Source: Dehalococcoidia bacterium (GTDB lineage: Bacteria > Chloroflexota > Dehalococcoidia > Tepidiformales > Tepidiformaceae). Taken from it: 64,000 nt of DNA. The stretch spans positions 248,001 through 312,000 of the forward strand of contig PQAO01000021.1 of NCBI GenBank assembly GCA_003104995.1, read 5' to 3'. The notes beneath the pieces are model-generated. The model saw only the letters and a list, made by a program, of their open reading frames with translations, was not told the DNA's origin and ran no database searches. Below, piece after piece: positions 14,226 through 23,508 of the stretch; position 1 is the stretch's first letter, and each line of letters opens with the position of its first letter. The position numbers were made by a program, and so were the translations under genes.

Positions 14226-14909
14226 ATGGACGAACCTCCCAGTCCCGCGCTGATCACCGGGATCCGCAGTGTCTCGCATGGGCGCCAGCGGCTCATCGAA
14301 TTGAGCGATGGCCGCGAGTACCTCTTCAGCGATGAGGCGTGTACCCGTGTGGGTGTTACCGAAGGGGACGAAGCAACGGAGGATCTGCTCGGGCGCCTCG
14401 AGTCCTCTGAACTCCGCGTCAACGCCCACGAGGCCGCCCTCCGCCTCCTTTCCCACCGCCCTCGCAGCGAGTCCGAGATGCGCACGCGCCTCGCCATGCG
14501 CGGCTTCGATCCAGCCGCCGTCGATGACGAGGTCGAACGGTTGCGCAATGCCGGGCTGCTCGACGACGAGAAGTTTGCTCGCGCCTGGGTCGAAGACCGC
14601 AAGCGCCTCGCTCCCCGTGGCCGCCGGATGCTGAAATACGAACTGCTCGGCCGCGGCATCGACCCTGAATCCGCTGACCACGCCACTCGCGACATCGACG
14701 ACCGCGAGGTTGCGATGGGGCTCGCCCGGGCCCAGGCCCGGAAGGCCCCTCGAACCACATACGAGGCGTTCGTCGCGAAAGTCGGTGGCTTCCTCAGGCG
14801 TCGCGGCTTTGACTTCGACGTCACAGCCGCTGCAACGCGCCAGGCCTGGGCTGAGGCACAAGCAGCCGCGGCCGCCGACGTTGCCGCGACCGATCCCGGC
14901 GAAAACTGA
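14226..14909 (+). CDS. recX: RecA regulator RecX
   Basis: 227 residues. Recognised by ALRLLSHRPRSESEMRTRLAMRGF, VERLRNAGLLDDEKFARAWVE and KYELLGRGID, the three-helix repeats of RecX, which binds in the RecA filament groove and limits its activity. An N-terminal ~60-residue extension (RSVSHGRQRLIELSDGREY) resembles that of Gram-positive RecX. Immediately downstream of recA. Confidence 0.9.
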   Translation: MDEPPSPALITGIRSVSHGRQRLIELSDGREYLFSDEACTRVGVTEGDEATEDLLGRLESSELRVNAHEAALRLLSHRPRSESEMRTRLAMRGFDPAAVDDEVERLRNAGLLDDEKFARAWVEDRKRLAPRGRRMLKYELLGRGIDPESADHATRDIDDREVAMGLARAQARKAPRTTYEAFVAKVGGFLRRRGFDFDVTAAATRQAWAEAQAAAAADVAATDPGEN

Positions 14910-15000
14910 ACCGTCGTTTTCCACCGTCCCCGGAGTCTGGCAGAATCAGTAGGCATAGTTGGCGGCGAACCTCCGGAGAGGCGCCGATCAGGAGGTTTCC

Positions 15001-16170
15001 ATGGAACTGCGTTTCAGCGAAAAAGAAGAAAAGCTCCGGCAGGAAGTACGCTCATTCCTGCAGCAAAACGGCCGCAGCGAAGGCGGCCAGCTCGGCAGCC
15101 GCACTGACGCGGAATTCGAGTTCGCGAAAGAGTTCAACCGCAAGCTTGCGGAACGCGGCTGGATCGCCCCCGCATGGCCGAAGGAGTACGGCGGGCTCGG
15201 CGCCAGCATCTACGAGCAGATGGTCTTCAACGAGGAGTTCGGCTACTTCGGCGCTCCCGATACCGGCACCCGTGGCTTTGGCGTTGGCATGATCGGCCCG
15301 ACGCTCATCATTCACGGCAACGAAGAGCAGAAGAAGCGCTACTTGCCGCGCATCACCAGCGGCGAGGACATCTGGTGCCAGGGTTATAGCGAGCCCGGCG
15401 CGGGTTCCGACCTCGCCGCCCTCCAGACCCGCGCCGTCCGCGATGGCGATGACTACGTTATCAACGGTCAGAAGATCTGGACCTCGGGCGGGCACCGGGC
15501 GAATCAAATGTTCTGCCTGGTCCGGACTGACCCGGAGGCCCCCAAGCACCGCGGCATCAGCTTCATGCTGATCGACGACATCATGAACACCCCGGGACTC
15601 ACGATCCGGCCGCTCATCAACATGGCGAACCGCCACCACTTCAACGAGGTGTTCTTCGAGGATGTCCGCGTCCCCGCCAAGAACATGGTCGGCGAGGAAA
15701 ACCGCGGCTGGTACGTGGGCATGACCCTGCTCGATTTCGAACGGTCGGGCATCGGGACCACTGCCTCGCAGAAGCACACGCTCGAGAAGCTGGTCACGAA
15801 CCTCAAGGAAGGCGACAAGGCGCGCCGCGAGCGCTACCGGACCCGCCTGGCCGACCTCGTCGTCGCCAATAACGTGGGCCGTTTCCTCGGCTACCGGATT
15901 GGGTACATCCAGGCCAGTGGCATGGTCCCGAACTACGAGGCCTCCGTGGTCAAGATCTATCAGTCCGAACTCGGTCAAAAAATCTACAACTTCGGCGTCA
16001 ATCAGCTCGGCCTTTCCGGCCAGTTTGTTCCCGAAGAGCCCCGCGCCCCCTTCGGCGGCGACATGCCCGAGTCCTACATCCAGGCGGTCCCGTCGAGCAT
16101 CTACAGCGGAAGCAATGAGATTCAGCGGAATGTCATCGCGACCCGCGGCCTCGGCCTCCCGCGCGGATAG
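15001..16170 (+). CDS. Acyl-CoA dehydrogenase family protein
   Basis: 389 residues, usual length. It oxidises acyl-CoA to 2-enoyl-CoA with FAD, passing electrons to electron-transfer flavoprotein. Visible features: an N-terminal helical domain (FSEKEEKLRQEVRSFL), WCQGYSEPGAGSDLAALQTRA for flavin/substrate contacts, NGQKIWTSGGHRANQMFCLVRT in the beta domain, and a C-terminal IYSGSNEIQRNVIATRGLGLPRG. The start at 15001 has AGGAGG seven bases upstream. It is a single-gene unit closed by a terminator; the chain-length preference cannot be read. Confidence 0.9.
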   Translation: MELRFSEKEEKLRQEVRSFLQQNGRSEGGQLGSRTDAEFEFAKEFNRKLAERGWIAPAWPKEYGGLGASIYEQMVFNEEFGYFGAPDTGTRGFGVGMIGPTLIIHGNEEQKKRYLPRITSGEDIWCQGYSEPGAGSDLAALQTRAVRDGDDYVINGQKIWTSGGHRANQMFCLVRTDPEAPKHRGISFMLIDDIMNTPGLTIRPLINMANRHHFNEVFFEDVRVPAKNMVGEENRGWYVGMTLLDFERSGIGTTASQKHTLEKLVTNLKEGDKARRERYRTRLADLVVANNVGRFLGYRIGYIQASGMVPNYEASVVKIYQSELGQKIYNFGVNQLGLSGQFVPEEPRAPFGGDMPESYIQAVPSSIYSGSNEIQRNVIATRGLGLPRG

Positions 16171-16196
16171 GCCCCCGCCCCCTCACCACTTCCCAG

Positions 16197-16222
16197 GAGG
16201 GGCGCCCACACGGGCGCCCCTC
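16197..16222 (+). terminator. Rho-independent terminator after the acyl-CoA dehydrogenase gene
   Basis: An 11-bp stem GAGGGGCGCCC / GGGCGCCCCTC with loop ACAC, followed by TTGGCGTTT, about 26 bases after the stop. It separates this gene from the PBP cluster. Confidence 0.75.
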
Positions 16223-16250
16223 TTGGCGTTTCGCTTCGTAGAATGGCCCT

Positions 16251-17651
16251 GTGCTCAGCCCCGGGGCGTTTGAACGCCGCCTTGCGTCTGTCGGCAGCTT
16301 TTCGCTGCTCGTGTTCTTCGTCTTTTTCGCGGCGCTTGCCTACTGGCAGGTGTTCCGGACGGACCTGGCCGGCGACGATCGCAACCCCCGCGTGCTCTCC
16401 GCGTTCTACGACCCCGCCCGGGGCCGAATCCTTGACCGCGATGGAAACGTCCTCGCCGAGTCTCTTGGCGACGGGACGCGCTACTACACCGACGCCTCGG
16501 TCGCCCACGCGGTTGGCTACCTCGACCCCCGCTACGGCTCCCAGGGCGTCGAATTGGCGTTCAACCAGGAGCTCACCGGGCAGCGTCCTTCCGGCTGGGC
16601 GGGCGCCCTGCAGGCCGAGTTCGACCGTGGCCGCCTCGAGGGGAACGACATCCGCCTGACCCTCGACCCGGCCGTGCAGGCAGCTGCCGCGGCCGCCCTC
16701 GGCAGTCGCAAAGGCGCCGTCATCGCGTTGGACCCCCGTAGCGGCGAGGTCCTCGCCATGGTGAGCGTCCCGACCTACGACCCCGGCGGCCTCACCACTG
16801 CCGGCGATGCACTGTTCAGTGACCCCGATGCCCCACTCCTCAACCGTGCCATCCAGGGACTCTATCCCCCTGGCTCGACTTTCAAGACGGTGACCGCCGC
16901 CGCGGCGCTCGGTGGAGGCGTGATCACGCCCGAAACCATCGTGGAGTGCCCCGGCGAGATCGTCATCGATGGCTTTCCGGTCTCCTGCCGCAACGTGCCC
17001 CAGGGCGTTGGTACCTATCCGTTTCGCGACGCGTTCACCTTCTCCGTGAATGCCATCTTCGCCGATGTCGGCGTCAAGACCGGCTGGGAGAAGCTGCTGC
17101 GCACGGCGCGGGCGTTCGGGTTCGAACGGCAGATCGCCTTCACGCTTGAGACCGCCGCCAGCCAGGTCTACGCCCCCGGTTCGGCGCTTTCACGGGTGCT
17201 GCTTGCGAGCACCGCCTTCGGACAGGGCGAATTGCTCGCCACCCCCCTCCAGATGGCAGTTGTGGCAGCGGTCATCGCCAATGACGGCGAATTGGCTCGC
17301 CCTCACCTGACCATTGGCGCATACCGCGACGGCGCCCTCGTCCGTGAACTTGAACACCCCGAGACCACCAGGGTCATCGACACGTCCCTCGCGCGTACAC
17401 TGCGCGACTTCATGGTCGCCGTTGTCGACAACGGGCAGGCGAGCGGCGTCTCAATTCCGGGTGTCAGCGTCGGCGGGAAGACCGGGACCGCGGAAGCCGG
17501 GGACGGCACCTCGCACGCCTGGTTTGTCGCGTTCGCACCCGCTGAAAACCCGCGGGTCGCAGTTGTGGTCGTAGTGGAAAACGGCGGCCAGGGGGGCGTG
17601 GTCGCCTCGCCAATCGCCGGCGCCGTCATCAGGGCGGTGCTGGCCCAATGA
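16251..17651 (+). CDS. Class B penicillin-binding protein (PbpA/FtsI-type transpeptidase)
   Basis: 466 residues. One N-terminal membrane helix (FSLLVFFVFFAALAYWQVF), a short dimerisation region starting RGRILDRDGNVLAES, and a transpeptidase domain with the three active-site motifs: STFK (PPGSTFKTVTAAAAL, nucleophile Ser), SVN (FTFSVNAIFA) and KTGT (VGGKTGTAEAG). It cross-links peptidoglycan outside the membrane. It starts with GTG and its stop overlaps the next start, so it forms an operon with the two FHA genes, like the actinobacterial pbpA/fha/pkn cluster. Confidence 0.92.
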   Translation: MLSPGAFERRLASVGSFSLLVFFVFFAALAYWQVFRTDLAGDDRNPRVLSAFYDPARGRILDRDGNVLAESLGDGTRYYTDASVAHAVGYLDPRYGSQGVELAFNQELTGQRPSGWAGALQAEFDRGRLEGNDIRLTLDPAVQAAAAAALGSRKGAVIALDPRSGEVLAMVSVPTYDPGGLTTAGDALFSDPDAPLLNRAIQGLYPPGSTFKTVTAAAALGGGVITPETIVECPGEIVIDGFPVSCRNVPQGVGTYPFRDAFTFSVNAIFADVGVKTGWEKLLRTARAFGFERQIAFTLETAASQVYAPGSALSRVLLASTAFGQGELLATPLQMAVVAAVIANDGELARPHLTIGAYRDGALVRELEHPETTRVIDTSLARTLRDFMVAVVDNGQASGVSIPGVSVGGKTGTAEAGDGTSHAWFVAFAPAENPRVAVVVVVENGGQGGVVASPIAGAVIRAVLAQ

Positions 17652-18334
17652 CTGACCAGCCTCGCATCGAACGCTTCCTCGAACAGGCGGCCCGCATGGC
17701 GAGCGGCGCCGGCATCCACCCGGTCGAGGTCCTCCAGCGCATCCAGGCCGCCGCCGAGGCTTCGATCCGGGACGGCGCGATCGCCAACGCCTATCGCGTC
17801 CAGTACGCCCCCGCCGATGTCGATCGCATCGCACGTCTGCGCGACCAGCTTGCGCGCGGAGCCGGCCGGATGCTCGATGAGCTCGCGAACGGCCGCGGTC
17901 TCCGCCAGCTCGGGCCCTGGCAATTCGAGTTCGTCGAAGGGGCCGGTCTCGCGGCCGGCACCGTCCGCGTCTCGGCCACCTACCGAGAGCCCGCTCACCG
18001 CCCTGAGACCGCTGCCACCGGAGCAACCCGCGTCATCACCCGCCAGCGCGGAAAGCGGCTCGTCCTCGACGACGGGACACGTGTGCCGCTCACCCACACC
18101 CCCTTCGTCATCGGGCGCGGTGTCGGTTGCGACCTCGTCGTCCCGGACCTGAGCATCTCGCGCCGCCATGCCGAGATCTGTTCGGGCGCGGGTGGGTCAC
18201 TCACGATCCGGGACCTCGAGAGCCGCAACGGCGTGCTTCTCGATGGCGTCCGAATTGCGGGCGAGACTGAATTGCCCCCGGGTGCCATGTTTGCGCTCGG
18301 AGATGCCCGCTTCTGGCTGGAGACCGACGCGTGA
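17648..18334 (+). CDS. FhaA-like protein: DUF3662 domain plus FHA domain
   Basis: 228 residues. The N-terminal ~110 residues (IERFLEQAARMASGAGIHPVEVLQRIQ) match the DUF3662 region of actinobacterial FhaA. A C-terminal FHA domain (about 135-225) has FVIGRGVGCDLVVPDLSISRRHAEI and LESRNGVLLDGVRI, which bind phosphothreonine. It overlaps the PBP gene by four bases and the next FHA gene by four bases. It probably recruits targets of the nearby Ser/Thr kinase to the cell-wall machinery. Confidence 0.87.
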   Translation: MTDQPRIERFLEQAARMASGAGIHPVEVLQRIQAAAEASIRDGAIANAYRVQYAPADVDRIARLRDQLARGAGRMLDELANGRGLRQLGPWQFEFVEGAGLAAGTVRVSATYREPAHRPETAATGATRVITRQRGKRLVLDDGTRVPLTHTPFVIGRGVGCDLVVPDLSISRRHAEICSGAGGSLTIRDLESRNGVLLDGVRIAGETELPPGAMFALGDARFWLETDA

Positions 18335-18774
18335 ACGAATTGCTCGTCCTGCGGCTCGCCCTCATCGTGGTCATTTTCGCGTTTGTGGCCGCTGTTGCGG
18401 TCGCGCTGCGAAGCGGGCTCGCGCCCGTCCGCGCCGCCGTGCCATCACCCGCGGCTCCCCGCCCGCAGCGTGGTTGGCGCCTCGTCGTTGTTGGCCCCGG
18501 AGACACCGGTCTGGCGCCCGGCGTCGAGTTCGCGGTTGCCGGCCACATGACCATCGGCCGCGACATGAGCGCCGGGATCGTGCTTGGCGATCCCTCGGTC
18601 TCCGGTCACCACGCGGCAATCGAACGCGTCCAGGGCGGCTGGCGCCTGACCGACCTCGGCAGCACCAACGGCACCAGCGTCGGTGGCCGCCCGATCGGCC
18701 CGGGAGGCGCCGTCCTCAAAGGTGGCGAGAAGATAAGCCTGGGTGCGGTCGTCCTCAGGCTCGCCGGTCCGTGA
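18331..18774 (+). CDS. Membrane-anchored FHA-domain protein (FhaB-like)
   Basis: 147 residues: an N-terminal membrane helix (LLVLRLALIVVIFAFVAAVAVAL), a Pro/Ala linker and a C-terminal FHA domain with MTIGRDMSAGIVLGDPSVSGHHAAIE and LTDLGSTNGTSVGG, including the Arg, Ser, His and Asn that contact phosphothreonine. Order and topology match FhaB of the actinobacterial cell-wall signalling cluster. Its 3' end overlaps the convergent rodA/ftsW-like gene by 20 bases. Confidence 0.87.
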   Translation: MNELLVLRLALIVVIFAFVAAVAVALRSGLAPVRAAVPSPAAPRPQRGWRLVVVGPGDTGLAPGVEFAVAGHMTIGRDMSAGIVLGDPSVSGHHAAIERVQGGWRLTDLGSTNGTSVGGRPIGPGGAVLKGGEKISLGAVVLRLAGP

Positions 18775-20053
18775 GCCCCTTCCGCGATGCGTGCGAGATC
18801 CCGGCCAACAGCCCCGCGAGCCCGAAGTTCACGACCAGGCTCGACCCGCCATAGCTGACGAACGGCAGCGTGATGCCGGTGGTCGGGATGACGCGCAGGT
18901 TCCCGGCGATGATCACCGCCGCCTGGATCGCCATCAGCAGGGCGATGCTCGCCGCTAGCAGCCGTCCGTACGTGTCGCCCGCCTCGGCGGCCACGCGCAG
19001 CCCGCCGTACAGAAAGGCGACATAGAGGAGGGCCACGCCGGCAGCCCCCGCCAGCCCGAGCTCTTCCGCGATGGCGGTAAAGACATAATCGGTAGGGGCT
19101 GCCGGGACCACATCCGGTCGGCCGAGGCCAGGCCCGGCGCCGGTGATGCCGCCTGCCTGGATCGCGTAGGTCGCCTGCATGGTCTGGTATCCGGCGCCGC
19201 CCGGGTCGGCGCCCGGGTCGAGCCAGGTGTCGATCCGGACCTGGGCATGGTCGAAAGCGAGGTAGCCGACCAGCCCGGTCGTGGCCAGCAGCGCCAGCCC
19301 GCCCGCCACGAACCGGGCGCGGCCGGTCGCCACATACAGCCCGCCGATGGCGAGGAGCAAAAGGATTGCGATCGACCCCAGGTCCCGGAGAAGCGCGAGC
19401 GCGCCCACGGCTCCGATGACCACCGCTGCCAGGGGCACCAGGTAGGCGGCGCCCGAGTATGTCCGGTCGCCCAGCCGCAGCGTCGGCGACGCGAGTACGC
19501 TCGCGGAATCGGCCAGGTAGCCCGCAAGGAAGATGATGAGGAACACCTTGATGAGTTCGGTCGTCTGGACCGACTGGCCGGCCACCTCCACCCAGAGCCG
19601 CGCCCCGTTGATCGTGGTCCCAAACAGGCCCGTTGCCAGCAACACCCCCAGCCCGGCCACCCCGGCGGTGTAGGTGTAACGCTTCAGCCTGGCGTAACGC
19701 GTCCCGGCCCAGAGTCCAGCCCCGAAGGCGACAACGCCCACGCTCACCCAGTTCGCCTGGTCTCTGGCAACGTCCGGCGCGAGGCGGATGACGAAGACGA
19801 GCCCGACAGCCGCCAGGAACGCCGAAACCGCCAGGATCTCCGGCCGCGCGCGAGGCGCCAGCACCCGGACCGCCACGTGAGCAATCACGCCGGAAGCGGC
19901 AAACTGGGTTAGGATGCGCCCAGTGTTGGCTGGAAGCGCGAATTCGGCGGCGCGGAGCGCGTACCAGCCCAGCACGGCAAATGCCGCCGCGCCGGTCAGC
20001 AGGAGCACTTCGATGTTGCGCTCGCGCGAGCCCGTGGCCTGCCGGAGACTCAT
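18755..20053 (-). CDS. FtsW/RodA/SpoVE-family cell-cycle/shape protein
   Basis: 432 residues with about ten to twelve membrane helices. The glycan-polymerase signature is present in TIINGARLWVEVAGQSVQTTELIKVFLIIFLAGY and in VIPTTGITLPFVSYGGSSLVVNFGLAGLL. With a class B PBP it polymerises and cross-links peptidoglycan. It lies within the PBP-FHA-kinase cluster but on the opposite strand. Its start at 20053 is only six bases from the kinase start at 20060. The frame extends further upstream, but that part overlaps the kinase gene and is not membrane-like. Confidence 0.9.
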   Translation of the reverse strand: MSLRQATGSRERNIEVLLLTGAAAFAVLGWYALRAAEFALPANTGRILTQFAASGVIAHVAVRVLAPRARPEILAVSAFLAAVGLVFVIRLAPDVARDQANWVSVGVVAFGAGLWAGTRYARLKRYTYTAGVAGLGVLLATGLFGTTINGARLWVEVAGQSVQTTELIKVFLIIFLAGYLADSASVLASPTLRLGDRTYSGAAYLVPLAAVVIGAVGALALLRDLGSIAILLLLAIGGLYVATGRARFVAGGLALLATTGLVGYLAFDHAQVRIDTWLDPGADPGGAGYQTMQATYAIQAGGITGAGPGLGRPDVVPAAPTDYVFTAIAEELGLAGAAGVALLYVAFLYGGLRVAAEAGDTYGRLLAASIALLMAIQAAVIIAGNLRVIPTTGITLPFVSYGGSSLVVNFGLAGLLAGISHASRKGLTDRRA

Positions 20054-20059
20054 GCCCTG

Positions 20060-21352
20060 GTGAACGCCACAGACGTCATAGACGGACGATACCGCCTCGA
20101 ACGCTTGCTCGGTACCGGCGGCATGGCCGAGGTCTGGCTGGCCGAGGACCAGCGCCTCGGGCGCTGGGTCGCCGTCAAGTTCCTCCGCGAAGCCTTCACG
20201 GCCGCCTCCGACGCCGATGCCGTGGCCGCGTTCGAACGCGAGGCGCGCGTGATTGCCCGCCTGCAGCACGCCAACATCGTCGGCGTGTTCGATGCCGGCA
20301 TCCACGAGGACCGGCGGTTCATCGTCATGGAGTACGTGCATGGCTACACCCTGCGCGAACTCCTGGAAACCCAGGGCCGCATGACCGAGCCCGAGGCAAT
20401 CCGTTACGGCTCCCAGGTGGCATCCGCGTTGCAGTACGCCCACGAACAGGGCGTCGTGCACTGCGACATCAAGCCCGAAAACATCATCATCAATGAAACC
20501 GGCGTGGCAAAGGTCGCGGACTTCGGCGTCGCCGAGACCATCAACCGGACGCTCGCGCCCGGACAGGCGCAGGACTTGCTCGGAACCATCGCCTACCTCG
20601 CCCCGGAAGTCATCCAGGGCGCCCAGCCCGACCCCCGCTCCGATGTCTACGCGCTCGGCCTTACCGTCTACGAAATGGTCGCGGGGAGGCTACCGTTCTC
20701 GGGGACGAGCGCCGCTGCGATTGCGGGCCAGCGGTTGGCGGCTCCGGCGCCGCTTCTGCGGACCCATGCTCGGGGCGCCTCGCCCGAGCTGGAAGCCGTC
20801 CTCGCGCGTGCCCTCGCGCTCTCTCCCGAAGATCGCTTCGCCACTGCCGCCGCCTTCGGGACTGCGCTCCGCCGGGTGCCGCTCACCCCGGCCCAGCCTG
20901 CGCACGTCGTCGCGCCACCCGGCCGCCCTCCCCAGCTCCGTCGCCGTCAGCCAACAGCTCGGGTGCGGCGCGGGGCGGTCAGGCAGGACTCGGGCGGTGT
21001 GAGCGGAGCGACCATGCTCGTGGTCATCGGCATCATCCTCATCGCCATCGGCGTTGGGGCGGCGGCCGCCATCTTCCTGGCCAACTACGACAGCGGCGGC
21101 ACGCCCGGACCCACCCCAACCCCAACCACCGAGCCCGCGACCGCGACTCCAACACCCGAGCCCGAGGCAACCGCCACGCCCACCCGCCAGCCTTCCCCCT
21201 CGCCGAGTCCCAGTCCGAGCCCGTCGCCCTCGCCAACCCCCACCGCGACGGAGCCGCCACCCATCGAATCGCCGACACAGACGACCCCGGGCCCAACTTC
21301 ACCCCCGACCATCGACCCGACCTCAACGCCGACGCCGTCCGCGACGCCCTGA
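20060..21352 (+). CDS. Membrane Ser/Thr protein kinase (PknB-like, no PASTA repeats)
   Basis: 430 residues. Kinase domain about 10-275: LLGTGGMAEVWLAED (Gly loop), VAVKFL (Lys40), HCDIKPENI (catalytic Asp136), ADFGVAE (DFG) and YLAPEV. The HRD arginine is Cys, making this a non-RD kinase. A basic juxtamembrane segment, one membrane helix (about 318-342) and a ~90-residue Thr/Pro/Ser stalk outside follow, instead of PASTA domains. The GTG start places the kinase fold at the N-terminus. It probably phosphorylates cell-wall proteins read by the two FHA proteins. Confidence 0.92.
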   Translation: MNATDVIDGRYRLERLLGTGGMAEVWLAEDQRLGRWVAVKFLREAFTAASDADAVAAFEREARVIARLQHANIVGVFDAGIHEDRRFIVMEYVHGYTLRELLETQGRMTEPEAIRYGSQVASALQYAHEQGVVHCDIKPENIIINETGVAKVADFGVAETINRTLAPGQAQDLLGTIAYLAPEVIQGAQPDPRSDVYALGLTVYEMVAGRLPFSGTSAAAIAGQRLAAPAPLLRTHARGASPELEAVLARALALSPEDRFATAAAFGTALRRVPLTPAQPAHVVAPPGRPPQLRRRQPTARVRRGAVRQDSGGVSGATMLVVIGIILIAIGVGAAAAIFLANYDSGGTPGPTPTPTTEPATATPTPEPEATATPTRQPSPSPSPSPSPSPSPTPTATEPPPIESPTQTTPGPTSPPTIDPTSTPTPSATP

Positions 21353-21371
21353 GGCGCCGTGGGAAAAGGAA

Positions 21372-21399
21372 AAGGGGGCTGCCAGTCGGCAGCCCCCTT
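21372..21399. terminator. Bidirectional terminator between kinase and oppF
   Basis: AAGGGGGCTGCC / GGCAGCCCCCTT, a 12-bp stem with loop AGTC, lying between convergent genes with A-rich sequence on one side (GGGAAAAGGAAA), which reads as TTTCCTTTTCCC on the minus strand. It can serve both genes. Confidence 0.78.
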
Positions 21400-21421
21400 G
21401 ATCGTGCTTTGTGTCTCGCCG

Positions 21422-22450
21422 CTAGACTCGGTGGCACCAGACCCAGTGCTCCTTGTCGGCCGTGCCGACATTCCGCCATTCGGGCTGCCGCGAGCGGCAT
21501 TCATCGATGGCGATCGGGCAGCGCGTGTGGAATACACAGCCGCTCGGCGGGCGCAACGGGCTCGGCACGTCGCCCAAGAGAATGATGCGCTCGCGCTGAC
21601 GTTCCACCTCGGGGTCCGGGATGGGCACAGCCGACAGGAGAGCCTTCGTGTACGGGTGCAGCGGGTTCTCGAAGATCGAGTCCCGGTCCGTCAGCTCCAT
21701 CATGTGGCCGAGGTACATCACGCCCACGCGGTCGCTGATGTGGCGGACGACCGAGAGGTCGTGCGCGATGAACAGGTACGTCAGGTTGAACTGGTCCTGC
21801 AGGTCCTGGAGCAGGTTGATGATCTGCGCCTGGATGGACACGTCCAGCGCCGAGACCGGCTCATCGCAGACGATGAAGTCGGGCTCGACCGCCAGCGCCC
21901 GGGCGATGCCGATGCGCTGCCGCTGGCCGCCCGAGAACTCGTGCGGAAAGCGGTTGGCGAAGTACGGGTTCAGGCCCACCGTCTGGAGCAGGTTCTGGAC
22001 GCGCTCCTTCTTCTCCTTGCCGCCGGCCAGCTTGTGGATGGTCAGGGGCTCGCTGATGATGCTGCCGACCGACATACGCGGGTTCAGGCTCGCGTAGGGG
22101 TCCTGGAAGATCATCTGCATTTTCCGGCGGAAGCGGCGAAGCTCACCGCCCTTCACCTTCGTCAGGTCGGTGCCTTCGAAATTGACCTTCCCGGCAGTCG
22201 GGCGGGTCAACTGGAGGATTGCCTTCCCGGTCGTGCTCTTGCCGCACCCCGATTCGCCCACGAGCCCGAGGGTCTCACCGCGGCGGACCTCGAAGCTCAG
22301 GCCATCGACGGCACGGACATCAGCGACCTTGCGCTGGAAGATCACGCCCGCGGTGACGGGGAAGAAGACCTTGAGGTCTTCGACCTCGACAAGGGTTTCG
22401 CCGACGGTGCCGGTCCGCTGGCGGGCACTCGAGCTAGTTTGCTGCGCCAA
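21422..22450 (-). CDS. oppF: Oligopeptide/dipeptide ABC transporter ATP-binding protein (OppF-like)
   Basis: 342 residues: Walker [14 protein letters not shown]-loop [14 protein letters not shown], signature [16 protein letters not shown], Walker [15 protein letters not shown] and the H-loop His of [16 protein letters not shown]. The C-terminal oligopeptide-transporter extension ([16 protein letters not shown], then RCPIAIDEC) is typical of OppF and may bind an Fe-S cluster through its cysteines. TTG at 22450 is taken as start because GGGAGGT lies just upstream; it overlaps oppD by 17 bases. No permease or binding protein is adjacent in the window. Confidence 0.9.
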   Translation of the reverse strand: MAQQTSSSARQRTGTVGETLVEVEDLKVFFPVTAGVIFQRKVADVRAVDGLSFEVRRGETLGLVGESGCGKSTTGKAILQLTRPTAGKVNFEGTDLTKVKGGELRRFRRKMQMIFQDPYASLNPRMSVGSIISEPLTIHKLAGGKEKKERVQNLLQTVGLNPYFANRFPHEFSGGQRQRIGIARALAVEPDFIVCDEPVSALDVSIQAQIINLLQDLQDQFNLTYLFIAHDLSVVRHISDRVGVMYLGHMMELTDRDSIFENPLHPYTKALLSAVPIPDPEVERQRERIILLGDVPSPLRPPSGCVFHTRCPIAIDECRSRQPEWRNVGTADKEHWVWCHRV

Positions 22451-23435
22451 CTGGCACCTCCCGATGAACGCGTTCCGCTTCCCAGCACGCTGCATAGTGC
22501 TTCTCGGCGACCAGGTTGAAGGGCGGGTATTCCTCTGTGCAGCGGTCGACTCGCCACCCGCAGCGGGGGTAGAAGGGACACCCGGGCGGCAGGTGGGCGA
22601 GGTCCGGTGGTAGGCCCTCGATCGGGACCAGCTTCTCTTTCCGCGTTTCGTCCAGGCGCGGGACCGAGTTCAGCAGCCCAACCGTGTAAGGGTGCTTCGG
22701 GTTGCCGTAAAGCTCCGTCGCCGAGGCTGTCTCGATCACCTTGCCCGCATACATCACGTTCACGCGGTCGGCGTACCGGGCTACCACGCCCAGGTTGTGC
22801 GTGATGATGATCACGGCCGTCCCGAACTCCCGGCTCAGGCGGCTCATGACTTCCAGGATCTGTGCCTGGATGGTCACGTCCAGGGCGGTCGTCGGCTCGT
22901 CCGCCAGCAGCAGCTTCGGGTTGCAGCTCATCGCCATCGCGATCATCACGCGTTGGCGCATACCGCCCGAAAACTGGTGCGGGTAGTCGTCGAGGCGATT
23001 GCGCGCCTCGGGGATGCCTACCATCTCCAGCAGCTCGGCGGCGCGGTCGCGTGCGGCCTTGCCGTGAAGGTCCATGTGGAGCTCCAGGGCTTCGGTCATC
23101 TGCCGGCCGATCGTCAGCACCGGGTTCAACGAGGTCATTGGCTCCTGGAACACCATGGCAATCTCGTTGCCGCGGATCTTCCGGATCTCGTCCTCGTCAA
23201 GCTTCAGGATGTCGCGCCCCTGGAAGATGATCTCACCGGAGACGATCTTTCCCGGGGGTTGCGGGATGAGGCGAAGGATCGACAGGGCGGAGACACTCTT
23301 GCCGCATCCCGATTCCCCCACCAGTCCGAGCGTTTCGCCTTCTTCCACGACATAAGAAGTCCCGTCAACAGCTTTGACGATCCCTTCCTGCGTGTAGAAG
23401 TACGTCCGCAGGTCTTTGACCTCGAGTAGCGCCAT
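22434..23435 (-). CDS. oppD: Oligopeptide/dipeptide ABC transporter ATP-binding protein (OppD-like)
   Basis: 333 residues: Walker [14 protein letters not shown]-loop [14 protein letters not shown], signature [16 protein letters not shown], Walker [15 protein letters not shown] and H-loop [13 protein letters not shown], with the C-terminal [16 protein letters not shown] extension and a cysteine set ([14 protein letters not shown]). AAAGGAGAAGGG precedes the ATG. It pairs with OppF to energise peptide import; the membrane subunits must be encoded elsewhere. Confidence 0.92.
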   Translation of the reverse strand: MALLEVKDLRTYFYTQEGIVKAVDGTSYVVEEGETLGLVGESGCGKSVSALSILRLIPQPPGKIVSGEIIFQGRDILKLDEDEIRKIRGNEIAMVFQEPMTSLNPVLTIGRQMTEALELHMDLHGKAARDRAAELLEMVGIPEARNRLDDYPHQFSGGMRQRVMIAMAMSCNPKLLLADEPTTALDVTIQAQILEVMSRLSREFGTAVIIITHNLGVVARYADRVNVMYAGKVIETASATELYGNPKHPYTVGLLNSVPRLDETRKEKLVPIEGLPPDLAHLPPGCPFYPRCGWRVDRCTEEYPPFNLVAEKHYAACWEAERVHREVPVGAAN

Positions 23436-23508
23436 CCCTTCTCCTTTCGCCTGCCCAACCCACCGGGCAGAGCGGCCAAGCGCCGCGGCATTCCGATTTT
23501 CGAGTATA

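Noticed and set aside
20054-20461. Upstream extension of the rodA/ftsW-like frame
   Set aside because: It lies antisense to the kinase domain and is not hydrophobic; the membrane protein starts naturally at 20053.
20950-21350. Repetitive CCxACx tract at the 3' end of the kinase gene considered as a DNA repeat array
   Set aside because: It is the codon expression of a Thr/Pro/Ser stalk in frame, not a CRISPR or tandem DNA repeat.
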